A stretch of DNA of 64,000 bases from Nereocystis luetkeana (GCA_031213475.1 JARUPZ010000026.1:4234823-4298822), one strand, 5' to 3'. Positions 1-10,879 are shown, counted from the first letter of the stretch. The notes: generated by a model not told the origin, from the sequence alone. Numbers and translations are program-made.

Positions 1-1
1 C

Positions 2-334
2 AGATGGTCCATGTGGACACAGCAGCAAGCGACGGCAGCTCTGCGAAAAGTGGTTGCGTTGGCGGGCGTGCGTGCGGAGGAGTACGCTTTGCACTCTCTG
101 AGGATTGGAGGCGCAACTCACTTGTCGGCGGGGGGGGCAACACCAGAGGTGTTGCAGCGTGAGGGCCGATGGGCGTCCGATGCGTACAAGACGTATGTTC
201 GCAGTCATGGAAAGGATGCCAGTTGGGTAGCCGACGTGATGGCCCAGGAAGGAATTAGCGGTGGGATTCAGCCGGGCCAGGGCACAGAGTGGGGGCGGGT
301 TAACTCACTCTTAGATTTGACTAGACAGAAGTGA
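2..334 (+). CDS. tyrosine recombinase, C-terminal part (DIRS/Ngaro-like retroelement)
   Basis: The frame is open at the left edge of the window, so this is the C-terminal part of a longer protein. It carries the second half of the tyrosine recombinase catalytic core: the H-x-x-R box in HSLRIGGAT, the downstream GRW box, and a tyrosine in DAYKTYVR about 30 residues after the arginine, at the nucleophile position. Tyrosine recombinases of this kind replace the DDE integrase in DIRS/Ngaro retroelements and also occur in Cryptons; the enzyme would join element circles to the genome. The repeated 178-bp block downstream favours DIRS/Ngaro. No stop or frameshift is visible in the portion present. 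Recombinase identity is fairly sure; the superfamily is inference. Confidence 0.7.
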   Translation, partial: RWSMWTQQQATAALRKVVALAGVRAEEYALHSLRIGGATHLSAGGATPEVLQREGRWASDAYKTYVRSHGKDASWVADVMAQEGISGGIQPGQGTEWGRVNSLLDLTRQK

Positions 335-443
335 AACTATGAAGAAGTGTGTTATTACATGCGTTCCCTATGGTATTGCAAGTCAGGGGGAAAGGGGCCG
401 TGAGAGTACATCCGTAAATAGGGTCGACTCCCATTTGGGTCGA

Positions 444-621
444 TGGAAGCTGGCGTCGAGAGTTCTACGCCGCCAGTTGGGTTGGGAGTTGACTCGAGTA
501 TACGGATGTTAGCGTGGGGTTGCCGTTGGGGCAGCCCCGGGGGATCACCCCTTCTCCAACCCCCTTCTCCGGGCGGGGGGTTGCGCATTAATATAATACA
601 ACTTCGAAAGCAAAGTACAAA
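444..621 (+). repeat. 178-bp direct repeat, first copy (putative B1)
   Basis: It starts TGGAAGCTGGCGTCGAGAG and ends in GAAAGCAAAGTACAAA. I find one mismatch to the copy at 1316-1493 (A at about 612, G in the other). The block contains a G/C-rich palindromic stretch around 525-580. Confidence 0.85.
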
Positions 622-1315
622 GCAGAGTATTCTCGGAAGAATGAGAGAATGTGAGTTTTGTACGTACGTAAGAAGTTTAGCCAATCAGATGAATGCGATG
701 TTTCACGGTAGCGTGAATCGTAGCCCTTGGTACATACACCTTGTCTGGTACGTAGCCGCAGCCTACACGCAACAGCGCAGTGAAGCAGAGGCAACGCTAC
801 AGGTTCAAGGTGTGATACAGACTAGTTTGAGTTCCCACCCACCCGCCCGTGCTTTTGAGGGAGTCAGTGGGGGGGAGTTAAATGGTCGCAGTAACGTGTG
901 TGTGTTTGTTGCTGTTTGTTAGACGTACCCGTTATGTTCGCTGGTGGTGCGACCGGGTGTCGTAGATTGCGCAAGTGGCGGCGGGGGCTAGTCGCATTGT
1001 TTGGCGTTTGTTTGTTCGATGCAAGTGGGGTTTCTTTTTATCATAATATGATGATGGTTTTTTTCATATCATAATATGAGAGTGATAAAAACGTGGTGGT
1101 GCATTGGCTCGGATTTGCGCGCAATCTGAAAGTTTAGGAGAAGGGGGTTATCCGTATATTAACACTGAAGTACATTGTGAGTTAAATGTATTTGTGTTAT
1201 TTGTGTATGCCTGGTACGAGTTGTGCGTAAATTTATATGCACGTGGTCGTGAGGTTACCATGTACCTGGTATGTTTTCTCGAGTTATGTGTCAGGAACTA
1301 TTTGTCTGACTGGCG

Positions 1316-1493
1316 TGGAAGCTGGCGTCGAGAGTTCTACGCCGCCAGTTGGGTTGGGAGTTGACTCGAGTATACGGATGTTAGCGTGGGGTTGCCGTTG
1401 GGGCAGCCCCGGGGGATCACCCCTTCTCCAACCCCCTTCTCCGGGCGGGGGGTTGCGCATTAATATAATACAACTTCGAAAGCGAAGTACAAA
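1316..1493 (+). repeat. 178-bp direct repeat, second copy (putative B2)
   Basis: Near-identical direct copy of 444-621. It would form the right terminus of the DIRS/Ngaro-like element. The low divergence suggests recent insertion or conversion. Confidence 0.85.
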
Positions 1494-1689
1494 AATTCAA
1501 TTCGTAGTCCTGTGTTGAAACTATTTCGGAACAAAATAGAAAAAATAACCGGTCTACTATCGTATGCCGGGCCAAAGCAGCTGAGATCAACGGCAGTCCT
1601 GTTGAATATGTTCCCGAAAAGTCCCTCCACTCGCGAATAGTACAAAGCTCTCGCGAATCAGGGCTGACGATCTTGTAAAAGGCCACCGA

Positions 1690-2790
1690 AAACGAATTTA
1701 TATGTATGCGCTGCTGTTGCCGCTGCTGCTGCCGTTGTTCTGTACAGCCTGCGTTCCTTTCCACACCGAGGCAGGTGTCTACCTTCGCTGTTGCTGCTGT
1801 TTGTTGTCTACCTGGTATGCTGTTGGTGGTGGTGCTGTTACTGTTCCCGCACGTAATCGACCTTTGACACTAAATACACGACAAAAAACGTACTAGTAAT
1901 AATGTTATTTGTTTATGCGCTACTGCGCCTACTGTTATTTGCTTTTGTGCAGCTGCCGCTGCTGCTGCCGTTGTTATTTACAGCCTGCGTTCGTTTCCCC
2001 AACAGTGTCTACCGCCGCTGCTGCTGTTGTTGTTTGTGATGTTGTTATTGTTGTTGTTGTTGTTGTTGTTGTCGTCGTCGTCGTCGTTGCCGTGTTCCCG
2101 CAGGCGAGAACACGACTTGGTGGCGCAGCACATTGCTGCTGCTGCTACTGCTGCTCCTCCTCCTTTTCCTGCTGCTGTAACCCCGCGCGCCTAACGTCCC
2201 TGATGCTGATTTTTTTGTGTACGCAGGCGTCGTTCGCGTTGTTGCTGTTGTACGCAGCTTTGAGTCAGTGTCTGCCGCCGCTACTGCTGCAGCTGTTGTC
2301 TATGTTGTTGTTTATTGGCGTGGTTGTTGCTGTTTCCGCATGTTGTCGACCTTCAGCACTAAATACAAGACACAAATGCATACCAGGTACTACATTAATA
2401 TCGAGATTTTTGTTTTGCACACTACAGCGGTACGTATAACCAAAAGAAAATGGCCCTTTTGTTTCCTTGATACGAGCTCACGCCGAGACAGGGATGTACT
2501 ACGCGTACTGCCATTTATTTGTATATGCGCTGCTGCTGCCGTTGTTTTTGTTTTGCACACTATAACCAACTTTTTTTTTCCGAACAGTTGCCGTTGTTGT
2601 TTACAGCCTGCGTTTCTTTCCACACCGGGACAGTGGTCTACCGCCGCTGCTGCTGTTGTTGTTGTTCCGACACGATAACAGACAGGCGTTGAGTACACTA
2701 ACACGTTTCCATGTTTTATGCTGCTGCCGACCCTGCCGTCGCCGTCTCTGCCGCGAAAAAAGACGTAAGGGTTTGCCAACATCATTCATC
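1690..2790. repeat. degenerate tandem repeat rich in CTG/GTT triplets
   Basis: A unit with the core TTACAGCCTGCGTT, then a TTTCC(A)CAC run, then a CTACCGCCGCTGCTGCTG run recurs near 1735, 1970 and 2595, with a more diverged copy near 2250. Spacing varies from about 240 to 345 bp. Open frames on both strands are Val-, Leu-, Cys- or Ala-rich triplet artefacts, so I call no gene. Between 1494 and 1690 I see nothing. Confidence 0.6.
2041..2088 (+). repeat. (GTT)n/(GTC)n microsatellite
   Basis: Uninterrupted GTT units pass into GTC units inside the larger triplet-rich repeat. It translates to a poly-valine run. Confidence 0.9.
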
Positions 2791-2878
2791 GCATCCCATT
2801 CCGAATTACCTTTCGTGCTTCCTGCCTCTACAGCTCACGCCAACGCCTATTTTCTAAACTGTTTTTCAAGGTGTTTTT

Positions 2879-3744
2879 GCCAAAATCAGGTATACCTGGC
2901 CACTTTTCGGCCAAAATCAGTTACATACTAGAAACAAGTACAAAACATACCCCAGGAGCCCTGCTATTGTCCAGGCTGGCATCGTAACTGATGTTGGCTC
3001 GAAAAGGCCAACTTATACCTGTTTTTTTCTACTCTCACTAGCTTTCAGCTGATGTTGGCCAACTTTGAACCAATCAGGGGGGCCACATACGTACACTGTT
3101 GTTTCTCTCCGGATGCATCTGCCCCCCTTCGGTTGAAATTATTCTGCATTACGCAACGTATAAACTCTGTACTCACACGTACACATTGTACGTCAAAGTA
3201 CGTATTTACATTAATATGAATACATGAGTATGCTGGTTTCACGTTTTTTCTTTGGGGTGTGCGACGTGCTTCACTTATTGAATACCTGGTAGTTGTTGTG
3301 TCCTACTGCCGCTGCTTTGTTTTCTATGGTCACAGCGGTCCATACATCACCATGGTCCTTATCTGCACCACCCCGCGTCGAGTTTGTCTCAGGTTTGGTA
3401 CGGCAAGATAATTTCGTGCCGAGCTGGCAGTTCCGCGAGGACGGCCAAGAAGATTTAAGCTGTCAACGGTGGGGGGGCGCCAGAGTAAATACACTTCTTG
3501 GCGAACCCGCCGTCGCAGAACAAACGAAGCCTATTAACGGTGACTCTCTGAAGGTCCAAGTGAAGCCCGTGGTATCTACACCCTAAAGAAAACTAAACGA
3601 CTTAGATTTTAGAGGCCATATATGGCACGCTTCTTTTTTTACCCGACTTTCGAGAACAGAACACTGCTCGTGGCGCGCGTTTTTTACTTGTTTTTAGTAT
3701 ACACCTGATTTTGGCTCAAACGGATCAGGTATAACTGATTTTGC
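2879..3744. repeat. array of inverted copies of a ~45-bp palindromic motif; possible foldback element
   Basis: The motif GCCAAAATCAGGTATACCTG and its continuation through GGCCAAAATCAG occurs at 2879-2928. It recurs inverted at about 2985-3022, partly at 3047-3075, and inverted again at about 3697-3744. The outermost copies match as inverted repeats over about 48 bp at roughly 80%, enclosing about 865 bp. No convincing target duplication is visible. The enclosed 3293-3586 open frame is not recognised. Confidence 0.45.
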
Positions 3745-4521
3745 TTCGTCAACGATACTCATACCAACTAAAATATTTGTATTCAACACGTCTTACATGT
3801 CTCCTTCGTGCTATCGGTTTGTTGCCTCTAAGCTATGTTTGCAGGTCCGTAAGGATTGTGTCTACTGCAAATGAACTATCAAGGACAACGGCATCTTGAT
3901 CGGCCTGTGCAAGCCCCCCCGGCACTTCTCGTGCCCCAAGCGCTCCAGGAAGCTCTTTGTCGCCCACAACGAGCAAGTTCAGAGCGAACGCCACGCGAAG
4001 TTCGGCGAATAGGCTCGGGTAGAACTGGAGAAAAGCGTCGCCAAGCGGAAAGGCTGTGTCGATCGATCTCTTCGGTTCGGGCTCGGAAAAGATATTAGTA
4101 CTTCAAGAGTCTGTTGTCGTGTCTATCATGATCTTCCAGTAGAGCACCATACACAGTTCATCTGTCTTTGGTCTGCGCCTGGGATCTGAATATAGAGGTG
4201 TTCGCGGGCGTTTCGCTGTAGCATGCGCCTGCGTCTATAATATTTCAATACTTTCAGCAAACATCCATTGTGCGTGTACTTGCAAGTCTGCCAGCGGGTA
4301 CTTTGAGTTCAAGCGTGGGGAGCGGACTGGTTCATTTGTTTTCGGTGGGGGTTTCTTCACCCAAGCAGAGTGTTAGGTTTTGCATCCCCTTTATCACGCT
4401 AGTGCCTTGGCGAGTGCCAAGGTCTAACTGACTTTTTGCATCCTCTTTGGGTGCTGTGGACAACGAAAGATCCTGTTTTTTTCAATCTACCTTGGGTGTT
4501 AGCCAGGGTGCTGATTCCGTT
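3745..4521. other. no gene recognised
   Basis: The open frame at 3856-4098 has no recognisable motif. I see nothing else I can support. Confidence 0.4.
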
Positions 4522-4525
4522 GGTA

Positions 4526-4965
4526 TGAAACGGAAAGCTGGCTGCCTGGGCTGAGGTCTTAAGTCATTGTCACAAGGCATCACATGTAGGGTTCTGCAAT
4601 AATTGGTAGGAGTGGCAGCTGGGGACCCCAGGTTACCACTCAGAGGTGCATAACCCAAAAGGGGCACATAAAGACGAGACATGAATGACCGACCTCAGTG
4701 ACAGAGCAGAGCTTGAGTCCGACCGAGTCGAGAGGTGCGCTCCTAGGTCTCCAGGAGAGTAGGGCGAGCTTGTGGTTCTTCTGTGAAGAGGCTCCAACTG
4801 GAGATGGCTAGATGGTAAGTGATTGCTTGTTCCGTGACCGTTGTGATGGTCGGAGGAACTGAGTGAGACGGAAGGGGGATGAAACCTTCCGTCCGGAACG
4901 GAGCTACAATATGAAAACGCCTCTATGTCATCATAACTCCTGAAACGGTCAACCGAACCGTAACA
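4526..4965 (-). repeat. LTR, left copy (3' LTR of the minus-strand element)
   Basis: It runs from TGAAACGG to ACCGTAACA, giving short imperfect terminal inverted repeats (TGAAACGG versus TGTTACGG). It is 440 bp long, like the partner LTR. Confidence 0.9.
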
Positions 4966-4975
4966 TGCCCCCTAG
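4966..4975 (-). other. polypurine tract
   Basis: Read on minus, CTAGGGGGCA immediately precedes the TGTTACGG start of the 3' LTR. This is the expected place and composition for the plus-strand DNA primer. Confidence 0.6.
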
Positions 4976-5359
4976 CATAATGCGAATGACGGAATGAGCA
5001 TTATGCTATCGCAATCTTGTGACTGTAACCAAGTTTAAAGAGCCGCAAAGCCCTTTAACACAAATAACGGCCTCAGGGAAAAACAACCAAACCGAAATCA
5101 CAAAGGCCATCAAAGGGAAATCCCCGAGAAAAACCCCTACCCTTGCTTTTTCACAGCGTGTTTGGTTGCCCGACCACTATTCCATGGCTAAAGTCCCCCC
5201 ACGCTCATTCAGCGATGAAATAAGCGCAGTGTCCCCTAACGCCTAAGCATATAAATCGCTTCTATTTCGTCCTCAACAATTCAACGAAAATCGAACACCA
5301 CAGAGAAGGCAACTCCGCCTCCTCGGTTAAAACTGTAGGCTAGCCTACACGGCAAGACT

Positions 5360-6310
5360 AAAATCGAAAACCACGAGAACTAAACGGAAAAGAACCAACA
5401 CGGCCTCTTCGGTTGAAACACGAGATAAATAAAATCGAAAACCACGAGAACTAAACGGAAAAGAACCAACACGGCCTCTTCGGTTGAAACACGAGATAAA
5501 TAAAATCGAAAACCACGAGAACTAAACGGAAAAGAACCAACACGGCCTCTTCGGTTGAAACACTGGATAAATAAAATCGAAAACCACGAGAACTAAACGG
5601 AAAAGAACCAACACGGCCTCTTCGGTTGAAACACGAGATAAATAAAATCGAAAACCACGAGAACTAAACGGAAAAGAACCAACACGGCCTCTTCGGTTGA
5701 AACACTGGATAAATAAAATCGAAAACCACGAGAACTAAACGGAAAAGAACCAACACGGCCTCTTCGGTTGAAACACGAGATAAATAAAATCGAAAACCAC
5801 GAGAACTAAACGGAAAAGAACCAACACGGCCTCTTCGGTTGAAACACGAGATAACTAAAATCGAAAACCACGAGAACTAAACGGAAAAGAACCAACACGG
5901 CCTCTTCGGTTGAAACACGAGATAAATAAAATCGAAAACCACGAGAACTTAAACGGAAAAGAACCAACACGGCCTCTTCGATTGAAACACGAGATAAATA
6001 AAATCGAAAACCACGAGAACTAAACGGAAAAGAACCAACACGGCCTCTTCGGTTGAAACACGAGATAACTAAAATCGAAAACCACGAGAACTAAACGGAA
6101 AAGAACCAACACGGCCTCTTCGGTTGAAACACGAGATAACTAAAATCGAAAACCACGAGAACTAAACGGAAAAGAACCAACACGGCCTCTTCGGTTGAAA
6201 CACGACTCACCAAAAGTAAACAGAAACACTAGCTAAATAAAATCGAAAACCACGGGAATTAAACGGAAAAGAACCAACACGGCCTCTTCGGTTGAAACAC
6301 GACACACCAA
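5360..6310. repeat. 71-bp satellite, about 13 units, inside the LTR element
   Basis: The unit contains AAAATCGAAAACCACGAGAA and CGGCCTCTTCGGTTGAAACA. The phase marker CCACGAGAAC recurs at 5371, 5442, 5513, 5584 and onward every 71 bp to about 6153. Two diverged units reach 6310. Units differ at single positions (GAGATAAAT, TGGATAAAT, GAGATAACT). There are no spacers, so it is not CRISPR-like. It lies between the 3' LTR and the pol remnant. Confidence 0.95.
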
Positions 6311-6349
6311 AAGCAAGCAGAAACACTAGATGAATTAGAGAGATGTTTG

Positions 6350-6405
6350 CAGGGGAAGATCTTCGCAGGGGAAGGTCTTCGCAGGGGAGGATCCTCGCCG
6401 GAATT
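6350..6405. repeat. short tandem repeat GCAGGGGA(A/G)G(A/G)TC
   Basis: Four near-copies of a GGGGAAGATCTTCGCA-type unit of about 18 bp sit between the 71-bp satellite and the pol remnant. Confidence 0.6.
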
Positions 6406-6451
6406 GCCGGATGAAGGAGCAGATCTTCGTCCATTCAGAGCGTAGATCGTT

Positions 6452-6868
6452 TCAGTCCTGCAACCGTTCCATCTCGCGACGGGTCAGTTCTTCCCAGTTG
6501 TTATCGGTGTAGCGCACTCGCCAGTAGCGGTCTCTGTAATCGTACACTTGCCCCTGCAGTCGCAACCCACCGCCAAAGTCCTTCCAGATGGTAAACCCTA
6601 TCGGAAACAGCGTCAAGGCTTCGCGGCGACGAAGGGCGGGTGTACGAGGGGTGACTGAGACTGGGGTCGTGTCTTTAGTAGGGTCGGGGTTGTACAAGTG
6701 CCAGAGTGCGATGAAACCGTCCAACTGCAAGGGTGTAAAACTCTGTAACACGTCATTCCCAGTTCGCCATCCTGTCTCTACTCCCTCTCTCGATCTCCCC
6801 TTGTACTCCCATCTAGTGGTGCCGGAGGCAGTGGTCGATCTGCGGCAGCTCACGAGCGAGTCTAACAC
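6452..6868 (-). CDS. C-terminal Tudor/chromo-like module of a Gypsy-type polyprotein
   Basis: This 138-residue frame ends with a compact beta-barrel-like module of about 50 residues: FPIGFTIWKDFGGG, then GQVYDYRDRYWRVRYTDNN, then WEELTRREMERL. Retroelement polyproteins of algae and plants often end in a similar Tudor- or chromo-like domain (hydrophobic-G-x-V, VRY-D-D, E-L), which may guide integration. It lies downstream of the integrase on the same strand in another frame, so it was probably the polyprotein's C-terminus. The ATG is arbitrary because the frame is probably broken upstream. Domain family by pattern only. Confidence 0.5.
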   Translation of the reverse strand: MLDSLVSCRRSTTASGTTRWEYKGRSREGVETGWRTGNDVLQSFTPLQLDGFIALWHLYNPDPTKDTTPVSVTPRTPALRRREALTLFPIGFTIWKDFGGGLRLQGQVYDYRDRYWRVRYTDNNWEELTRREMERLQD

Positions 6869-6961
6869 TGGCGAATTGACTCCTTCAACTGGCAGTTTGA
6901 AATCCGCGCTCCACGCATACTGTGCAAACTCGTCTGCTATCGAGTGTCTTAGTGTCAGAGG

Positions 6962-7675
6962 TCAGAGGTGGTACGGCTTCACATCTGCGGTGGATACATT
7001 TCGGGTACGTTGTTTTCTGCCTCGCATCGTTACTTGTACGCTTAGGCCTGTCTGTAATACTTCCGTGACCCTCCAAGGGCCTGTGTAGTGGTCGTGCTGC
7101 AGCTTCTTCCCTCTGCTGTCGCGGTGTTTGCTGCTATCGGACTCGCGCACCAGCACGAGGCTACCCCTCTCAGCGATAACTCCGGCTGATGGTCTCGAGA
7201 TGGCAGCGTTGGCTCGGGCCCGCGCCGTTACTCTTTGGCTGTCGCGCTTCTCGAGCGCCAGGCGGACGTCTCGGAGGTTCTGTCTGCGGCGCTCCACGAA
7301 GTTGTCCAGGCCGCCGCTCTGATCTGTCTCTTCTGACAGGGGTACCAAAGAGTCTAAAGACGTGCGAGGCTTGCGACCGAACAACAACTCGAAAGGTGTC
7401 ATGTTAGAAGGCAGTGACACGTCTGGTAGTGCGTTTGATCCATATTGCCGGTGATACGTACTCGTCCCACCTCTCGGGCCACGATCTACATAGCTCTGCA
7501 TAGCTCCTGCAACCAACCTCCTAGTCTCTCTACAGAACCCTGTCCTCGCGGGTGGTCGGCTGGGCCGAACTTTATGTCCGCATTCATCCAACGGCATAAG
7601 TGTGTCACTACTTCTGCTCTGAACTCTCTGCCGCCGTCGCAACGTACTGTCTTGGGTACACCGAACGTTAGGCAC
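6962..7675 (-). pseudogene. Gypsy integrase, C-terminal domain (frameshifted)
   Basis: Useful sequence begins near LPSNMTPFELLFGRKPRT, the segment that follows the integrase core in Ty3/Gypsy pol. It continues through a basic helical stretch (VERRRQNLRDVRLALEKR) to HYTGPWRVTEVL, a GPY/F-type C-terminal signature. The frame differs from the core at 7486-7914, so a frameshift near 7500 breaks the protein. It ends at a normal stop, and the Tudor-like frame follows after about 90 bp. Confidence 0.7.
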
Positions 7676-7914
7676 AGCTTGGTAAGCGCTCGTGCTACGC
7701 CTATTGCTTGCTTAGTTTCTAGAGGGATACCGAAAGGGAACTTGGAGGCTCGATCTACTACCAGCAGAACGTACTTGTTACCTGAAAGGGAAGGCGTGTC
7801 TATTTTCGGGATATCCATCTGTAGTTCATCCCACGGTTCTAGTGCGCGTCCGGGAAACATTGCGACGCGTCTGCTGTTGGGTCGTTTACGTCTCCTGCAC
7901 CCGCATGACAACAC
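7486..7914 (-). pseudogene. Gypsy integrase catalytic core
   Basis: The DDE triad is visible: D in ELQMDIPK, D in VRCDGGREF, and E in GSVERLGGWL. Together with NKYVLLVVDRASKF this is a typical retroviral-type integrase core, which inserts the cDNA copy into the host genome. The frame stops soon after the glutamate, and the C-terminal part continues in another frame. The upstream zinc-binding region also lies in a different frame. Confidence 0.8.
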
Positions 7915-8526
7915 GTATTGTCGCGTGTCGCGAATGACTGAAGGCCAGTGAAAGTGCTCTTAAGACTAGCGCTAACGTGGCTCCTACTCCAGAGTGACCA
8001 TGCAGAGTGTGTACCAACGCGAGTACATCGGCAACCATGGATTCGGGTATGGCTGGCAGGTTCCTACCTTTTCCGTCGGCAAACCTGATTACATCGTTCT
8101 CGTCTAGACTATACCCAGTCTCATCTACTTCCGCGGCGTTCGCATTGCTATCCTCCCGCAGACGCTTGCTAACCTGACCCAGATGAGCGTCGTTCCGTTG
8201 CCTTCTCGCGAGGGATGCCGGATTGGTGAGTACCTCGACCGCCCGATGGATGGCCGGCGTCCTCCTACCCGACGACAGCGGAACCTGCCCCCCTGCTGAA
8301 AGCACCTCTTTCAACAGCTCCATATAGCGGCTGGTCGACTCCTGACCCAGATGAGCGTCGTTCCGTTGCCTTCTCGCGAGGGATGCCGGATTGGTGAGTA
8401 CCTCGACCGCCCGGTGGATGACCGGCGTCCTCCTACCCGACGACAGCGGAACCTGCCCCCCTGCTGAAAGCACCTCTTTCAACAGCTCCATATAGCGGCT
8501 GGTCGACTCCTTCAAGATCTGGTCGT
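7886..8526 (-). pseudogene. Gypsy pol: linker and integrase zinc-binding region
   Basis: On minus, the segment VADVLALVHTLHGHSGVGAT matches the H-x-H half of the HHCC zinc finger that precedes the Gypsy integrase core. The C-x-x-C half is lost after a frameshift. Before it is a tandem 56-residue duplication (8174-8509). The frame continues to 8812, but that part is encoded by a GC-rich minisatellite and does not resemble RNase H or reverse transcriptase. Confidence 0.55.
8174..8509 (-). repeat. in-frame 168-bp tandem duplication
   Basis: Copies at 8174-8341 and 8342-8509 are nearly identical; two mismatches noticed. At 168 bp (56 codons) the frame is kept. Confidence 0.9.
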
Positions 8527-8554
8527 TGGGCAGTACGATCAAGGCATCGGGGCG

Positions 8555-8825
8555 ATAGAGCAGAGCACGGACACGGCTTCCGAGCGAGTAAACGACGGAC
8601 GAGCAAGACGCCGGAGCGAGGAAATGCACGGCGTCGTAGCGGGGGAACGACACCGCGGGCGGCGGGCGAACAAGACACTGGAACGGGCTAACGCACGGCG
8701 TCGGAGCGAGGGAGCGGCGCAGCGAGCGGCGGACAGGCAAGACACCGGAGCGAGGGAACGCACCGCGTCGGAGTAAGGGAGCGGTGCAGCAAGCTGTGGA
8801 CGAGCAAGACACCGGGACATGGGAG
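8555..8825. repeat. ~67-bp GC-rich minisatellite, about four units
   Basis: Units share GCGTCGGAGCGAGGGAGCG and GAGCAAGACACCGGAGCGAG with variable divergence. The open frames through it on several frames are repeat artefacts. Confidence 0.7.
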
Positions 8826-9295
8826 ATGTCATGCCGTCGCAGGCTTCCGACGAACGCGTCGCCCTCCCCCCGTCAACGAGAATGGAAGCGAAAAACGAGG
8901 CGAAGGGGAGGAAGAGAACTGGAGAGCCTAACAGTCACGCAAAGGCAAAAAGACACATACATGTCAGTGCAAGATCCTCCTTGATGTGTCCTTTTCACGG
9001 CCAACATTTAAAGAGAAAACAACAAAGCGTTAAGGAACAAAATAACTACGATGAACACGAACATACACAGCGAACACGGGACGCAGGTAAACTGCTGGAC
9101 ACATGCGACAGAGTACGGGTGTCAGTAAAGGTCATAGCCAGCGCAGTCGGGTGCACGGGCATGCGGGTTTGCAACAAACACACCAGCAAACAAACGACCG
9201 AACTATCCACTTTAGCGAACAGAATAAACAACAAGATCAAACATGACAGCCACAAAACGGACGAACGACAAATAACTAAATAAAAACAGGCAGCA

Positions 9296-9610
9296 AGCCC
9301 CGTGGCAAGGCTCGGACCTAGAGGGGCCTGGTTGCTGTCTCCCTTCAGCATGGGCGACAGCAACAAAGGTCCCAATAGGTACAGACCCGACCATTCTGTT
9401 CATTCACCCCGTCTAAATAAACAAACAACGAGCGGACAAACAAAAGAAGGCGGATAAAAAGAAACCAAAAGAAAAGGAAACAGGTATAAGCCCCGTGGCT
9501 AAGGCACAGGCCTAGAGGGGCCTGGTTGCCGTCTCCCTTCAGCATGGGAGGCAGCAACAACGGTCCCAATAGGCGCAGACCCAACCAATCTGGGCATCCA
9601 CTCTCTATCC
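9296..9610. repeat. ~190-bp tandem duplication
   Basis: The block with AGCCCCGTGGC, then CCTAGAGGGGCCTGGTTGC, then CTCCCTTCAGCATGGG, then GGTCCCAATAGG occurs at about 9297 and again at about 9488. A third, much diverged trace lies near 9935-9995. No gene is recognised in 8826-10390. Confidence 0.75.
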
Positions 9611-10389
9611 GAGAAATGAAGTGAACACAACGAACACAAAACATACAACAAGATGTGCTGCGTTCCCAGCGACGCAGAGCAAAGCGTCGCGGGTTTGACG
9701 AGCGGCGTACGGCGAGGGCAGCCGATACGCAGACAGGCAAATGATAAGCGAATGTCAAGATCAGATATAGGACGAGTACATCAGCAGTGGAACACGGGAC
9801 GTCAGCAGAATAGCTGCCGGTAAGCACATATATACATGTACGCGGTATACGAGAGTGTGTTAATCTCCTGCTGCCCGCACAGCGTGTTGAAATCGGCGGT
9901 ACAGATCAGCCGAACATATTAGTATTCCAGAGAGACCTCGTTGTTATCTCTCTGCCGGATGGAGACGGCAACAATGGTCCTCTCAGGCTCAGACAAACCC
10001 ATATATATGTTATGCATGCGCCAACAAGGTGAGATAGGAAAATCATAATGCATCCGGCCGTTTCTGTCTCCCGCTCGCCCTTCGTTGCAGGAACATGTTG
10101 CGATGACGGAGCATAGAAAATAGTACAAATATCAACTCCAATAAAAGCGGGAAAATCAGTACAACCAGCAGCAGAGCAGCATAATGAGATAAGCGCAGAT
10201 ATCAGCACCGATACAAGCGTGAAAATCAGTATAACCAACTGAAGCAGAGTAAGATGTTGAGTGCGACTCACACCTGTAATGAATAAGCGGATCGACAACG
10301 AATTGTATTCCAGGTGGCAAGTGCATACACTGGATACGCTCAGCAGCTGTACGCCCACAAAATAAACGAAGTAAAATTGTAGTCAGCAT

Positions 10390-10870
10390 ACTAACAGACC
10401 GTGTAGGTAGGACAGGCACAGACCTCGTGGAACTTCGTCTCTGTCTTCCACGACGGGTGAAGGGACAACACCGCTCCCACGAGGCACCTATCTATCTCTT
10501 CTATACTATATTTGACAAATACAGGTAGGGGAGGCACAGACCCTATCTATGGAAGCTCGGATCAGAGACCGTAACCACGTCCCAACAAGGCACAGACCCA
10601 TCTCGAATAAAACAGAACGCATGCTAGGTAGTAGGTAGGATAGGGGCAGACCTTATGGAGGCTCGGTTCAAGACCATAACGGCACAGCAGTACCGTAATG
10701 CATCCGGGAAATGCGCAGACTCAAAAGACGTGGTCGTCCTTCGACCGCAGACCCATCCGGTTATTACGACAGTGGCGTAAAATCACGGCACAGTAGTACA
10801 GTAATGTAACCAGGACAGGCGCAGACTCAATAGACTTGGATGTCGTTCAAGTGCAGACCCATTTATTACG
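10390..10870. repeat. degenerate repeats around GG(A)CAGGCACAGACC
   Basis: The core GGCACAGACC or GGCGCAGACTC recurs about seven times at irregular spacing. It resembles the end of the 9.3-9.6 kb repeat, suggesting a decayed older array. Confidence 0.45.
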
Positions 10871-10879
10871 ACAAGAGTG

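Larger units (their letters stand above)
1..1493 (+). mobile_element. 3' end of a DIRS/Ngaro-like retroelement with split direct repeats
   Basis: A recombinase frame is followed by a 178-bp block (444-621), a 694-bp spacer and a near-identical second block (1316-1493). DIRS-group elements of the Ngaro/PAT type are known to end in B1-A2-B2, where B1 equals B2 and A2 repeats the 5' end A1. The blocks fit B1 and B2, and 622-1315 would be A2. A1 lies outside the window, so this is untested. Between 335 and 443, and within 622-1315, I see no gene. Confidence 0.5.

Noticed and set aside
1702-2789. Open frames of 60-176 codons rich in Val, Cys and Leu
   Set aside because: Low-complexity translations of GTT/GCT triplet repeats on both strands.
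4522-4970. The two 440-bp repeats read as unrelated solo LTRs
   Set aside because: Neither has its own target duplication, but GGTA flanks the pair as a unit. Primer-binding site and polypurine tract fit one element.
5360-6310. Regular 71-bp repeats as a possible CRISPR array
   Set aside because: Units are contiguous without unique spacers, lie inside a eukaryotic LTR element and have no cas genes nearby.
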